From assembly GCA_006386115.1 (NCBI GenBank), contig VFIW01000138.1, forward strand, positions 1 to 64,000: a DNA stretch of 64,000 nucleotides, given 5' to 3'. Source of the stretch: Globisporangium splendens. Taxonomy: Eukaryota > Oomycota > Peronosporomycetes > Pythiales > Pythiaceae. Position 1 is the first letter of the stretch; each line of letters starts with the position of its first letter. The translations under genes and the position numbers were made by a program. A model generated the notes under the pieces. It did no database searches. It saw only the letters and a program-made list of their open reading frames with translations, and had not been told where the DNA came from. Below, in pieces: positions 53,641 to 64,000 of the stretch.

Positions 53641-55502
53641 ATGGACGCGTTCGAGTTCCTCGAGACGCTGCCGAACGCGACGCTCGAGCGCCTGTACGAG
53701 GACCCGTGGGCGTGCCAGGCGGTGTTCCAGGCGCTTCCGGCGCTCGCGCAGCAGTTCGTGCTGCGGCTTCTCTCGTGCGACGCGCCCGTGCACCAGCACG
53801 TGCTGCATCAGTGGGTGCAGCCGCTGCCTTCCACAGGCGCCGCCGCAGCTGCTTCGAATGACAGCACGTCACCGCGTAATAGTGCGGTGGTGACTGCGAA
53901 GAAGATGCCGCCGCAGTTCGACTACGCGCTGCAGAAGCTCGTGGGGCTCCGTGTGTTCGTCGAAGTCGCCAAGGAGGCGTACCAACCGCACCCAGCGTTC
54001 CAGAAACAACTCAAGGTAAGCAGCAGCTCGCGTTCTACCTTGCGTTCTACTTTTCTTGTCAGTTTATACTGACTGATCTGTTGTTGTGCCTGCTATGTGT
54101 GTTTAGTACGCGCTGAGTAACCTGGGCGGATCGCCGTGGGAGGCAGGAAGACTGCGTCTCGGCAAGGAGAACGAGTCCTTTTCGACGATCGACCTCGAGC
54201 GCTACGCGCGGTCGCGCTGGGACTCGGTGCTGCACTTCATGGTCGGCTCGACAGCTGTGAAGGAGCCGCCGTCGTCCGTCGTCGACATTCTATTGCGTAC
54301 CAAGCTCATGCAGCAGAGCGAGGTGGACCGCCGCACGTACCACATCACGGACACGGGCTACGAGTTCATGCTCAAGGACATCCACGTGCAGATGTGGATC
54401 TTCATGCTCGAGTACATCAAGACGCTGGACAACTCGGGTGCTCTGCGTCAGGAAGACATTCTCCAGTTTCTCTTCCAGATCAGGTAAAGTGGCTCGAGTT
54501 TAGATGCGATGATCATGTGCCTCCTTCCATTTTACTCATTGTTTGACGCTTATTATTTCTCTCTGGTGCATCACTGTGTATGCGTAGTTATTGTCAGACG
54601 AATGAGTACTATGCCGTATCGGACTTGACCAAGACGCAGCAGCTCTTGCTCGGCGACTTCATTGACTTTGGACTCTTGTACCGCAAACGCTCGAGCTCGG
54701 ATCGCTTCTACACGACGAGTCTCGCTGTCAATTTGATCTTTGGAGGCTCCACGGGTCAAAAGCGAAGCCACATGAATCTCATGAGCTCCTTTGCTGGTCT
54801 CCGTTCGGTACGTTGTCTTCATGCGGTGGTCGTGTGTTTAGTTTTCTCTTTTTTTCTAACAATGTGAGGGCGATATGTGTGACTTACTTAGGGTCTTCGA
54901 TCGCAAGTGGATCCTCGAAGCGCTCCTGCTGTTGACGTTGGTTCGGAGCTGCTCATCGTCGTGGAGACCAATTTCAAGGTGTACGCGTACACGAACTCGA
55001 CGCTCCACGTCGCGATGCTGAGTGTGTTTGTCGACATCGTCGCGCGGTTGCCGAACCTGGCGATCGGATTCATCACGCGCGAGAGTCTCCGGTCAGCACT
55101 GATCCACGGGATCTCGGCGCAGCAGATCTACGACTTCTTGATGAAGCACGTGCACCCAAAGATGCGTCAAAACAGTCCGATCATCCCGGAAAATATCGCC
55201 GATCAGATTTATTTATGGGAGGTACGTACCATCATAGGCAGCTTGCGCCTAAGGGGATGTCTTGACACTCACAGCGTTGCGTCAATGTCGTACAGCGTGA
55301 GCGCAATCGTGTCACTTTCCACGAAGGCGTTCTCTTTGACGGGTTCAACACGCAGGAGGATTTCGAGCGCGTGGTCAAGTACGCGAAGGACTTGAGCGTG
55401 CTCACGTGGGCAGATCGCATCCACTTCAAGCTCACGATCTCGACTGCAGGGATCGACCGAGTGAAGCACTTCATCCAAAACAACACGAGTGGTCCATCGT
55501 AG
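53641..55502 (+). CDS. TFB2: TFIIH core subunit TFB2/p52 (GTF2H4)
   Basis: The model is 53641-54015, 54107-54483, 54588-54807, 54892-55221 and 55296-55502 (502 residues); all introns are GT-AG and phases close. TFB2 anchors and stimulates the XPB helicase within TFIIH, for promoter opening and nucleotide-excision repair. Family landmarks are the N-terminal FEFLETLPNATLERLYEDPWACQAVFQ, RWDSVLHFMVG, the middle IVVETNFKVYAYTNSTLHVAMLSVF, and the C-terminal module LWERERNRVTFHEGVLFDGF, which pairs with TFB5/TTDA. I placed the last acceptor at 55295 because that gives WERERNR; an earlier AG at 55274 would insert seven residues. Length is close to the usual 460-510 residues. Confidence 0.93.
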
Positions 55503-57153
55503 GCACAGACAGACAAGCAAAGCAGGAAGACCTAGGACAAAGGTAAGAGAGGATTTAACAATCGCGGATTATCAACGCAGAGGAAAATACTGCAAGACCA
55601 ACAGCCAAGCGAGCTCGGTGCTGTGGCAAATACGCACGTGTGTACCCACTCGTCTGATGAAGGTTTGCAGGCAGGAGATTGAGGGGAAGAGTACGGCAGA
55701 ATGAGAATCACGACCACACACTTCACAGCAGAAAAAAGTATTGCAAGAACGACAACCAACGAGCAGAACGACGGTACCAGATATGCAAGCAACACGTGTG
55801 CATCCCCCTCACTCCGATGTCGTAAACACTCGTACGATTTTGAGTGAGGTCTCAGTGGTCTTTCTGCCACTTGCAGTGTTCTTCCTTTTGATTTATAGAG
55901 AAAGAGACAGGAGTCCAAGGTTTTTCTTTGTGCTCACGGGTCAATGGGACACCCAGCTGCCCAATTGGTGCAGTCAACTGGTCCCTTGAAAATGCTCACG
56001 GACGAAGAGCGCGCTCGAGCATCCGGTTTATGGTCTTTCGCGAGAGATGCCGGCACCATTCAACAGCAACACAATCGAGCATAAACAACTGAGCCTGAGA
56101 ACAAGAGTTGTCGAGGTTGCTGGTTCGTCTGCTCGTGAAAAAAGTTCAGATGCCGAGATGCTCGCGAGTTCGGAATGTGCAGGTAGCTGTTGAATGTCGG
56201 TTGGCAGCAGTACTGTAGATCTCATACAGTAGAGGTGTCTTCTGCTCGCCAGGTTGTCCGCGAGACTTGCAGTGGAGAGTGCGCGTGGTAAGATGATTGC
56301 CTAGTCTGTATGCATGGGCAGTGGGTTCACAACACCTCACGCCACTGAGAAAGGTTGGACTTGTGAGCCTATCCACCAACATGTAAGGAATTGTGTCCAC
56401 GTCTGGGATTCAATTACACCGCCAAAGCCCAGTTCCATGCTCCAGAAGTGTTCAAAACACGTCTTTTTCAACCAGATACCGGAGTCTGTACGAAACTTTT
56501 CGTTTCACGTCTAGACCCAAAATTTCGTGGTGCTGAAGACCCCGACTGCGTTTCTGTGGGACAACAGACGGGATGGTTGAGAGCCTGGATTTGAGACGCC
56601 TCTCCATTCTTTCTAAAAGATGCTCGCACATACGTAGGCGTGAATCTTTGAATCACTTGAGCAACAAACTGAGAAAGTCTTACTCCACGGCAAGAACTCC
56701 CAGCAGTCCCAACGACCAAGCAGCGTCGTGAAGCCATCGCCTTTGAAGCTAGTGTGGTATCCAGCATTTGAGACCATGGCGAGGGTTACAGGATACCTTC
56801 CTTGATCCACTTGATACCTAGGCTCACCCAGCTGAGACATTCAGTAGACTTCGTCGTGTTCAGCAATTAATTCCTGCGACACTGGCAGAGAAAAGGCACC
56901 ATCATTCACTTCAACATTGATCCGAAATTGTGAGGTGATCACATGCTTGAAGTTCAAAGTCTTGCGCTTGATGGCGAGGTCATATGCTTAGGTCACGGTG
57001 GACTTGAGCTGTGAACTCATTCAAATCAAATCCTAGAGCTGCTCGGTGTCCGTTGAGCTCCATAATTGTAATCATTCGCCACTTTATTTCAATTTTGTTG
57101 TGGCAATTTCGAATATTTAACAGATTAAAATGCTATCGTACTGTTTTCCCATC
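55503..57153. other. Intergenic, no supported gene
   Basis: About 1.65 kb between TFB2 and the 3' end of a zinc-finger gene. Open frames are short (under 300 bases), and none show family features. Weakly coding-like plus-strand pieces near 56391-56594 (FNYTAKAQFHAPEVFKTRLF) and minus-strand pieces near 56613-56840 could be remnants of a decayed gene, but I cannot assign them. Confidence 0.35.
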
Positions 57154-57951
57154 TCACAAGTGCACACTGCATGGGCTCAGTGGTTCCAGTTCCAGCAACG
57201 ACTTTGATACCAACTGCGCTTCATAGGCGCTTCCGTGTGCTGCTAGGTCGTGGGTGAAGAGGCAGTCCAGGAGATCCACGATATCTTGGTCGGAGAGTTG
57301 GGTTTCCGTTGGCTCCACCGCCGTGGGCTGAGTAGCAAAGCTGGTTCGAGGCGTCCACGGCTCCAAATGAAACTCGAAAAACGGGGGCTGGCAGATCGGC
57401 GTCTGGTGCACAGCGTCTGGACTGCTGGCTGTGTAAGAGCCGACGCTGTGCTTCACATGCACTGGCGACGATACGTCGTACGAAGAGCTCCTTTGGCGAG
57501 AGCACGACAGCTTGTGCTTGCGGCGCATGTGGCGTGTGAGGTTCCCGGCCGTGCTGAATGTCTTGAGGCACCCTGGGATCACGCACCGATGATCAATAGC
57601 TACCATATGCACCTTGAGATGACGCATGAGCATCTCTGGCTTGGTGAAGATGCGCATGCATCCTGGCGCCGAGCACGCGATCTTCTTGAGCGTGTGGGTG
57701 CGTCGATGACGAGACAGGTTGCCCGAGGTCGTGAACCGTTTATTGCAGGATGGCACCGTGCACTGGAATGGCTTCTCGCCCGTGTGGGTCGCCAAGTGCT
57801 CGCTGAGCGTAAACTTGCGGTGGAATCGACGGTCGCAATCGGCAACGGGACACAAGAAGGGTCGCAGAGGCGCGTCCATGGCTTGGTCGGTGAGGTTCTG
57901 CTGCTGGTGGTGCAGGGTGCTGCTTTGTGCGTCGACAGCGAAGTGGGTCAT
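57154..57951 (-). CDS. Four-finger C2H2 zinc-finger protein (paralog 1)
   Basis: The 265-residue protein has four consecutive C2H2 fingers in its first 135 residues, each with CxxxxC spacing: CPVADCDRRFHRKFTLSEH, CTVPSCNKRFTTSGNL, CSAPGCMRIFTKPEML and CVIPGCLKTFSTAGNL. TGEKP-type linkers (HTGEKPFQC) join the first fingers, as in DNA-binding fingers. The C-terminal half is Ser/Pro-rich and contains QDIVDLLDCLFTHD, which is shared with the paralog at 62093-62932 and could be a docking or activation helix. Likely a nuclear transcription factor with unknown targets. No intron is seen. Confidence 0.88.
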   Translation of the reverse strand: MTHFAVDAQSSTLHHQQQNLTDQAMDAPLRPFLCPVADCDRRFHRKFTLSEHLATHTGEKPFQCTVPSCNKRFTTSGNLSRHRRTHTLKKIACSAPGCMRIFTKPEMLMRHLKVHMVAIDHRCVIPGCLKTFSTAGNLTRHMRRKHKLSCSRQRSSSYDVSSPVHVKHSVGSYTASSPDAVHQTPICQPPFFEFHLEPWTPRTSFATQPTAVEPTETQLSDQDIVDLLDCLFTHDLAAHGSAYEAQLVSKSLLELEPLSPCSVHL

Positions 57952-60900
57952 CGTCGCGAGCCTGGCTTGGGCTATTCAGGAGTGGCTTCTTGTGAGCGAA
58001 AGACGGGAAGTTGGGGAATGGAAGAGTAACGCTGTACCAGTCTGAGAGGGGTGCTCGAACACACGCGGTCGTCACTTGACAGTCCAGAGCGCTGGAGCTA
58101 GCTGGGCTTACGATGATGGCACATCCGTCCGTAACAGAATCAGAAGAGGCGATCGTGATGATGGGGTGGATGGGTATGACAAGAGTACAATGCGTACCCA
58201 CACAGTGTCCCAACAGCCTGGTGAATCTTTTGTTCTGGAGACTGCACCGAATCGTTCAACCGTCGCAGAGGACGTCGCGTCTTTCCTGTCTACGGCACAA
58301 GCACATCATCAGATCTCCCAACCTGATGAAGAAAATGGAAGAATGGCGTGTTGGTCTGCTGTTAGTTTCTTCAAGGATGAGTCCTACGACGGGCGAACAA
58401 GTCCTTCGTAATGCATGGAGTTCTCTCAGACCAGGAGTCGTTGCAGCACGGTTGTATCCTTCGGGATTTGTCTCCGCGTGGTGCCAGTTCACCTCTCTTT
58501 CTCACCAAGAGCTACTCTGTCGCACGGCGGAAACAATGTGATGACCAAACTGCTTGTGATGTGGCTTCTTCGCTTTTCTCTCTCTTGTGTCCAGAACGCA
58601 CTGCACGCTGTTGAATGTGTGTGGGAAATTCGGTGGAAGGAGAAAGAGAGAGAGAAGAGAGACCCATTTGGTGGTGTCTTGAGATGGCAGCACCCACCAT
58701 ACAGTCTCCCTCTCAGGCTGTCTGGTACTGTCTGTACATTCAACGCGTTCATCAGCTTGTGCTTCATGAAGGTGACGACCTTCTCTTTGAAACAGTATTG
58801 AAAACTGGTTTGAAAGCCAGAGATGCAAGCGTTCAAATCGATTGCTGCATTCTCGACAGCCTCGGTCTATACTGAACGACAACGTCTGGTCATGCGATGA
58901 AAAATGTTGCATGCACGTGTGTACACAGAATATGCGTGTGCAATCGAGGCGCATGCGTTGATCCACCCTCTTCAACGTATTCAGCTGAGGTGCATGATGA
59001 TTGCAGGTGTAGCAGGGTGTCCAATCAGTCCCCCCATCCATCTTAATGGTGCTGAACACTCGCAAGTTCACCAGAGATCTCGGACCAGTCAACAGACAGG
59101 CGTCCACGAACGAAAAAGGTAGGACTGTGCCATGCACAGATTTCCTCTTGGGGGAGAGGAAAGCCAGGAAAAACCGCGTTTCACCATCAATTCCAGCTCT
59201 TGCTGACCCGACGCATCAGCAGAGGGCATGGCGACCGACCATATCGACGCCAGAATGACGCCGCAACCCGTTTCCAACCTGCTGTTTGCGGCGGCGTGAC
59301 TCCTGTTTCTCGTCTGGGTTTTCTCTGTTGGACTATAGTCTGTCCCCGTTTCTGAACTGAACCACTTTCGTACCATGTTTTGTATCAACACACAGTGCGC
59401 GCGCTTCAGACAAAGCAAGCAAGAAGTAAACAGAGTCATATGGATCGGTTCTTTTTTCTTTCGATCGGCAAAAGCCAACGACACAAATTCGCTGTGCCCC
59501 AGCCGTGATTTTCTTGAGATTTGCTGCCACACTCGCTCGATGTTGCGCTGGTCAAGCCACTGCAATAACCCGAGCAGCCACACTCTTTTCTGAAGTGATG
59601 GTGAAGCATTTTGATTGGCCACTCGAATCTCTTCGTTGTTGACGCTGTGGACTATCCACATGCAATTATTTGCGAGCGAATCTGCGCCTGACCGCACAGG
59701 TTGGTGATGAGTGCTTGCAACGCGTGCAGAAGTTATCATGACTATTGGACCAGGTCGAGATGACCTGGGCAGTAAGCTGAGCCGACAAGTTTTTTCCTCG
59801 CATCGAACACAAAATAGTTGCGTGTAACGCCAGCGCAGGAAAGCCGCCTCCCACTTGCCACCAGGTCTCGGAAACTTATTTCATTTGCCGAGCATCGGGT
59901 TCATTTTTGAAACCGAGAAAGGTATGTACTCGAACAAGACACGCCAGTGTGGTGATTACACCAAAATCTCAAGGCGTTCCTTTTCGTAATCTTGATATAG
60001 GGCGAGGCAAAGATACCCTAGTTGTGAGAAGAGTGGGGCTGAGCTCGCGCGTTTTCGAGGAAGGATGCACTGCACTACAAGCAAATAAGAGTCTGATTTA
60101 TCCACTAGAGCAACTCTTTCACCAAGCACAGCACTCGTTTAAAATGAGCTGATACCGTAGAGCGTGGAAGGCGAAGCAAAAGATACCAAGAACGTTATTT
60201 TCATCGGTGTCACATTTTCCTTCTCTTCCCATTACATTCCAGTCAGATCGCACAGTAAATTCACGATGGTGCCATTCGCACAGTGTGCAGTTCTCACCTA
60301 GAACTCGCGATAGTAACGACAGAATTTTGTGGGAGCCCATGTGTATCATTCTCGATCGGTAATGACGAAGAAAGTTGGAGAGAGTAATGACAGGATTTAC
60401 TAGCGATCTCAGCTGCATTGCCGATCGGCAGACGTAGAGTTTGGGCGTGCATCTGGTACAAGTTTGAAATATTTGAGACGTAATGACACAGTGAAATAAA
60501 CAGGTCCAAGCGCATCTTGCCACAGTAGCATCTTTGTAGTTGCGCATGTCTGACGTGAGTGGAAGAGAAAAGTTTGGACCCCCACCGCGACAGAAAGGAC
60601 GCGAAAGAAGATAACCCCTCGCTCGCCCCATGCTCCGTCGCGTAAGAGTTTTGCGCTCTGTTTTATTTCTTTCACTTGGAGCTCGCGGTGTGCGCTAGAC
60701 TGACTGCTGTAGAAGCAAGTAAACCCCGTTGCAGTTCAAGTTGTGCTGGGAATCTGTGATGCAAAGTCAAATAGAAGCCCGGAGCAATGATTTTTGGTGT
60801 TCGAGAGCATGACAGTCCTCTTTACTGTATGCGGACTACAGTACCAAGTTGGAGCTCAAAGCAGCGTTGCCTGATCAGAATCGACGACATCAGAGTCTGA

Positions 60901-62092
60901 AATGAGGCAAAGACGTGCTTGCAAGAAAAGCCCTCGATATGCACAGAGCCCTGCCTCCATCTTGGCATCGATTGGCACTGCGTCAGTCTGACGCAGCAAG
61001 AGATAGAAGGTCGGTACAAGTCAGTGCTGGAGACGGACTTCTACTCTCGCTCAGTCGCACAGTCGATTTTGAGGACGCTGACATAATAGTAGTCCGAACT
61101 GGACTCCCCTAAAATCCATCACAAACGGATGAACTCTGGTGCGCCAGAATCGAGTAAAAGAATGCTTGGTGCGACACGACAACGAGCAGGGTTCACGCCT
61201 CGCTCAACTGCAGAAGAATGGGTACATGGTGCTATTGCCATGCGTAGGAGCGCTCCAGTGCTTCTGGTGGATCTGTAGACCATCCTAGGATAAACATTTG
61301 AGCCGCCCGTTTTGACGTCCTTGCTCTCTGCCATTCGTTCAACACCCAACCAAGCGAATGCGTTGCTTTCTGGTAGTTCTGACAGGTATCCATCCACTCG
61401 TACGAGCTGCTTGATCCTCATCTCAGCGCCGAGTCCACACATTTCTACGTGATCTTTCATATGGATTCTTTGGCTGATCTGATGAAAATATTCCGTCCGC
61501 CTTTGTGCAGTCAACGAGCCAAGCTTTCTGACGCTCTTTTAGTACCCAGATACACAAACGCAGGTGGCTCTTTCGTACGATGCTTCTTTGCAGCTCCAAC
61601 AACACGTCTGGCTGCTCCAGCACAGCGAACAAATTGTCCAGTATCTACGACAACGCACAGGAAGGAGAGTGAATTAAATCCTGCTCAGGAGTCGCTTGAT
61701 TGGCTATAACCTGATACATATGCAAGTCTATTGGCTAGAATACCAAGAACGATGATGTAAAACAAATGGAGTCCTGAGCTCCATCCACTCAGGATCCTAA
61801 TACGAGTCGAGTGCCTTTGTCTTCCGCTGTACTCTTGGCTTGAACCGCGCCGAGATTTTGTTCTTCATACCACTCTGGAATGCGCGATTCTTCTGCTGTA
61901 TGTATTCTACTGTAGTTATCGATGCGTGCAAATGAAAATCGGGTCACGTCTGTGTCCCCTCAACACAAGGTGACACTTTCGATGGTCCCTCGGCTGCATT
62001 CCTTGAAGCAAAAATCACTCTTCGGTTTTTAGGTGGTCGTCGTTGGGGGGTTTCTGACTTCAAACGTTGCTCTTTCTCGCTCACACACGCAC
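57952..62092. other. Gene-poor 4.1-kb interval, no supported gene
   Basis: The interval separates two zinc-finger paralogs. The longest frames (minus 59089-59739 and 58502-59137) have no recognisable motifs, overlap frames on other strands and show no coherent splice structure. Pieces near 61119-61632 on the minus strand (AFAWLGVERMAESKDVKTGG, HLRLCIWVLKERQKAWLVD) look like broken protein sequence, possibly of a mobile element, but no family could be assigned. No terminal repeats were found. Confidence 0.35.
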
Positions 62093-62932
62093 TCAAAAAT
62101 ACATGGTGAAGTTGTGCGGACGTTGCTGTTCATATTCGCGATGCTGGCTTTGCCGCGGCGATTCTGGGCGGCTCAACTGGTACTGGTGCAGCTGCTGCTC
62201 TTGGCGTCGATGCATGGGCTCAGCGGCCAAGGCTCCAGGTTGAGATGCCTCCTCCACGAACAAACACTGGAGTAAATCGATGAGGTCGTGGTCGTGGACG
62301 CCCTCCGCATTGACAGCTGGGACAGTCGGGAGACTTGGTGGAGCAGTCCACGCTCCAGCCCCGGCATGCGCTGACTGGCTTTGGCGATGGTGATGGTAAT
62401 ACGCTGCAAGCGGGCTGACGCCAACGATATCGTGACGCCCTTTCAACGATGGTAGCGTTACTCCTGCAGCCGGTATTTTCTGAACGCGGTGTTGGGTTCG
62501 CATGTGCCGCGTCAGGTTCCCCGAGGTGCTGAACGTCTTGGTGCAGCCCGACACGGTGCACGCATACGCCGCACTGCCCATATGCACCCGAATGTGGCGC
62601 TCGAGCTTAATTTGCTTCGTGAAAACGCGAGTGCAATCGGGATCCGGACACGCGAGGTTCTTCATTGCGTGGAGACGGCGATGGCGCGCGAGGTTACCAG
62701 AAGTACTGAAGCGCTTGCCACAGGTTGGAATCGTGCACTCGTACGGTCTCTCGCCAGTGTGGGTCTTGAGATGCTCGCGAAGTGTGAACTTGCGGTGGAA
62801 TCGCTGGTTGCAATCGGGCTCAGGGCAGATGAACGTTCGCTCGCGGGGCAGAGGACATTCCTTTTCGACTTTTCGCTCTTGTTCGTCGTACGCAAACGAG
62901 CTAGCGACCTGGGGTTCGGACGTCGGCATCAT
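62093..62932 (-). CDS. Four-finger C2H2 zinc-finger protein (paralog 2)
   Basis: The 279-residue protein starts MMPTSEPQVASSF and carries four C2H2 fingers with the same order and spacing as paralog 1: CPEPDCNQRFHRKFTLREH, CTIPTCGKRFSTSGNL, CPDPDCTRVFTKQIKL and CTVSGCTKTFSTSGNL, with the HTGERPYEC linker. The C-terminal part is His/Gln/Pro-rich and includes DHDLIDLLQCLFVEE, matching QDIVDLLDCLF in paralog 1. Both genes lie on the minus strand 4.1 kb apart, consistent with an old tandem duplication. It is probably a nuclear DNA-binding protein. The ends of the two proteins differ. Confidence 0.88.
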   Translation of the reverse strand: MMPTSEPQVASSFAYDEQERKVEKECPLPRERTFICPEPDCNQRFHRKFTLREHLKTHTGERPYECTIPTCGKRFSTSGNLARHRRLHAMKNLACPDPDCTRVFTKQIKLERHIRVHMGSAAYACTVSGCTKTFSTSGNLTRHMRTQHRVQKIPAAGVTLPSLKGRHDIVGVSPLAAYYHHHRQSQSAHAGAGAWTAPPSLPTVPAVNAEGVHDHDLIDLLQCLFVEEASQPGALAAEPMHRRQEQQLHQYQLSRPESPRQSQHREYEQQRPHNFTMYF

Positions 62933-64000
62933 GGTCTGTAGCTTCGAGAGTGCTCAGGAGATACTTTAGTTGGGTGAGGGTACTACCTGTGCCAGTTGGG
63001 GTGGACCTTGATCAAGGTAGTTTTGGAAATGGTAGTCGCTTTCGCGGACATTCGTCACGGTCGTGGCTGTGGATTGACCACAACAAGCCAGAGCTGCAGC
63101 GTCTGTCTCCGTAGACATGCGAATGCCACGCTAATCGAGCAAGTTGGTCTACTCTGTGACGTTTCACGTCACCATTGCGGACACCACGTCCCGTATGCCT
63201 GGCTACATCCATCCACACATCCATCCATTCCTCCATTCGTTGCGATCTTCATATCCTACTGCAGAGACACGAACCTCCCCGCACCAGGATTTTCCAAACG
63301 AACGGACTCGAGAGACATTCGAATATATCGGTCTGGCTTGACAAAAGTCCCACTTTGGAGCGGGAACCCGACCCGACCGATCTCTGGTTGTCCGGTTTCT
63401 ATCCCTTTCGCCACCTGGAACGGAGCACACGGACTGGTTCGGCGTGTTGACAAAATCTATCCCCACCACACCTCGCATCAGGTGTGACACACCCCAGGCG
63501 CATTGGCCCGCATACAAAACACACAAGCCGTAGTGCTCATGCTGAACGGGACCAGCCAGTGTCATGTGCCGAGAAGCCTAGGTTGATCGCGTGAAACCAG
63601 ATCGAGACGAGAAAAAGGGGGTAGAGCCGATATTGTTATTTCGCTCAGCGCCTGCCACGGAACAGATGCGACGTGTGCGAGATTTTTCGAGGAGCTCCGG
63701 TCTCCTTCCTGGAAACCAGCTGTCGGTCATGTTGTCGTTCCATCTTGCAGCGATGATTGGCAAATTTGTGGAACGGAGACCAACCCGAGACACCATCTGG
63801 GTTTCGCGCACCGCGGAGCCACGAACAGCTCCAATCCGGTTGACAGCTGGTGGGCATTCGGTCGGTCGTTTTGGGCTCTTTGTGCTCTTGTTCCAGCAAT
63901 GACGTGCCCACAAAATGCTCGGTGTATTGAAAAGAGACAAGTGCGCTGGATGTATCCATAAGCATTCACGAACGTGAACCGATCCTTCAGCTATCGCTAT
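62933..64000. other. Window end, no supported gene
   Basis: Open frames occur on both strands (for example plus 63591-63902 and minus 63578-63940) but none has recognisable features. Part of 62933-63000 is the upstream flank of the zinc-finger gene. A degenerate CATCCA-rich stretch lies at 63205-63235. Confidence 0.35.

Noticed and set aside
53588..53872. Arg/Ala-rich minus-strand frame opposite the first TFB2 exon.
   Set aside because: A low-complexity antisense frame; the plus strand carries clear TFB2 sequence joined by five in-phase exons.
59089..59739. 216-codon minus-strand frame in the gene-poor interval.
   Set aside because: No motif, no signal peptide, no splice context, overlapping frames on the other strand; probably chance.
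1..64000. Search by eye for tRNA, rRNA and CRISPR elements.
   Set aside because: No cloverleaf with a GGTTCRA-type arm in proper context, no rRNA core sequence and no spacer-repeat array was found. A covariance-model scan would be needed to exclude small RNAs.

Overview
The window looks like nuclear DNA of an oomycete, most likely a Peronosporales/Pythiales-type plant pathogen or saprotroph. The evidence is a family-3 (PL3) pectate lyase, an ankyrin-TKL kinase gene of the kind expanded in oomycetes, oomycete-like initiator motifs (GCTCATTCT, TCTCATTCCAC) upstream of genes, and short GT-AG introns that are mostly 60-95 nt. There are no bacterial operons, no tRNA or rRNA that I can see, and genes lie on both strands with eukaryotic housekeeping content.

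Layout. 1-237: 3' end of an acyl-CoA-synthetase-like gene. 440-2136: remnant of a Cdc25 tail facing a frame-broken BSD-domain gene. 3598-15329 (minus): one very large locus that I reconstruct through two 82-nt introns as about 80 ankyrin repeats, then a pseudokinase, then two nearly identical kinase domains. It carries several small frame lesions. 17880-18926: another broken BSD copy that still keeps its 5' exons. 19541-22110: a 2-Cys peroxiredoxin and a taspase-1-like threonine protease. 22200-29538 (minus): DNA polymerase epsilon catalytic subunit. 30485-30837: a third BSD fragment, converging on an intact Cdc25 gene (31075-32773, minus). 33752-34489 (minus): a small one-pass membrane protein. 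35045-42658: an SWR1-type chromatin remodeller whose C-terminus is fused to WW, F-box-like and beta-helix regions. 42730-45369: an unknown gene with many small exons. 45622-49173: a 1.33-kb near-perfect inverted repeat; each arm carries a PL3 pectate lyase with the same in-frame TGA. 50527-51792: a PH-domain protein. 51987-52583 (minus): a second 2-Cys peroxiredoxin. 53641-55502: TFIIH subunit TFB2/p52. 57154-57951 and 62093-62932 (both minus): paralogous four-finger C2H2 proteins.

Two types of sequence alternate. The housekeeping genes (POL2, SWR1, CDC25, TFB2, taspase, peroxiredoxins) have clean frames and coherent splice sites. The left 19 kb and the pectate lyase palindrome are shaped by duplication: tandem kinase copies, higher-order duplications in the ankyrin array, three scattered BSD copies and the inverted repeat. 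Many copies there carry single-base frame lesions or stop codons. The housekeeping genes imply DNA replication and mitotic entry (POL2, CDC25), chromatin and transcription (SWR1, TFB2) and peroxide detoxification (two peroxiredoxins), but nothing suggests they are co-regulated as a cluster.

Limits: every domain call is by eye, splice sites were chosen for canonical GT-AG and phase, and small indels could be assembly errors.
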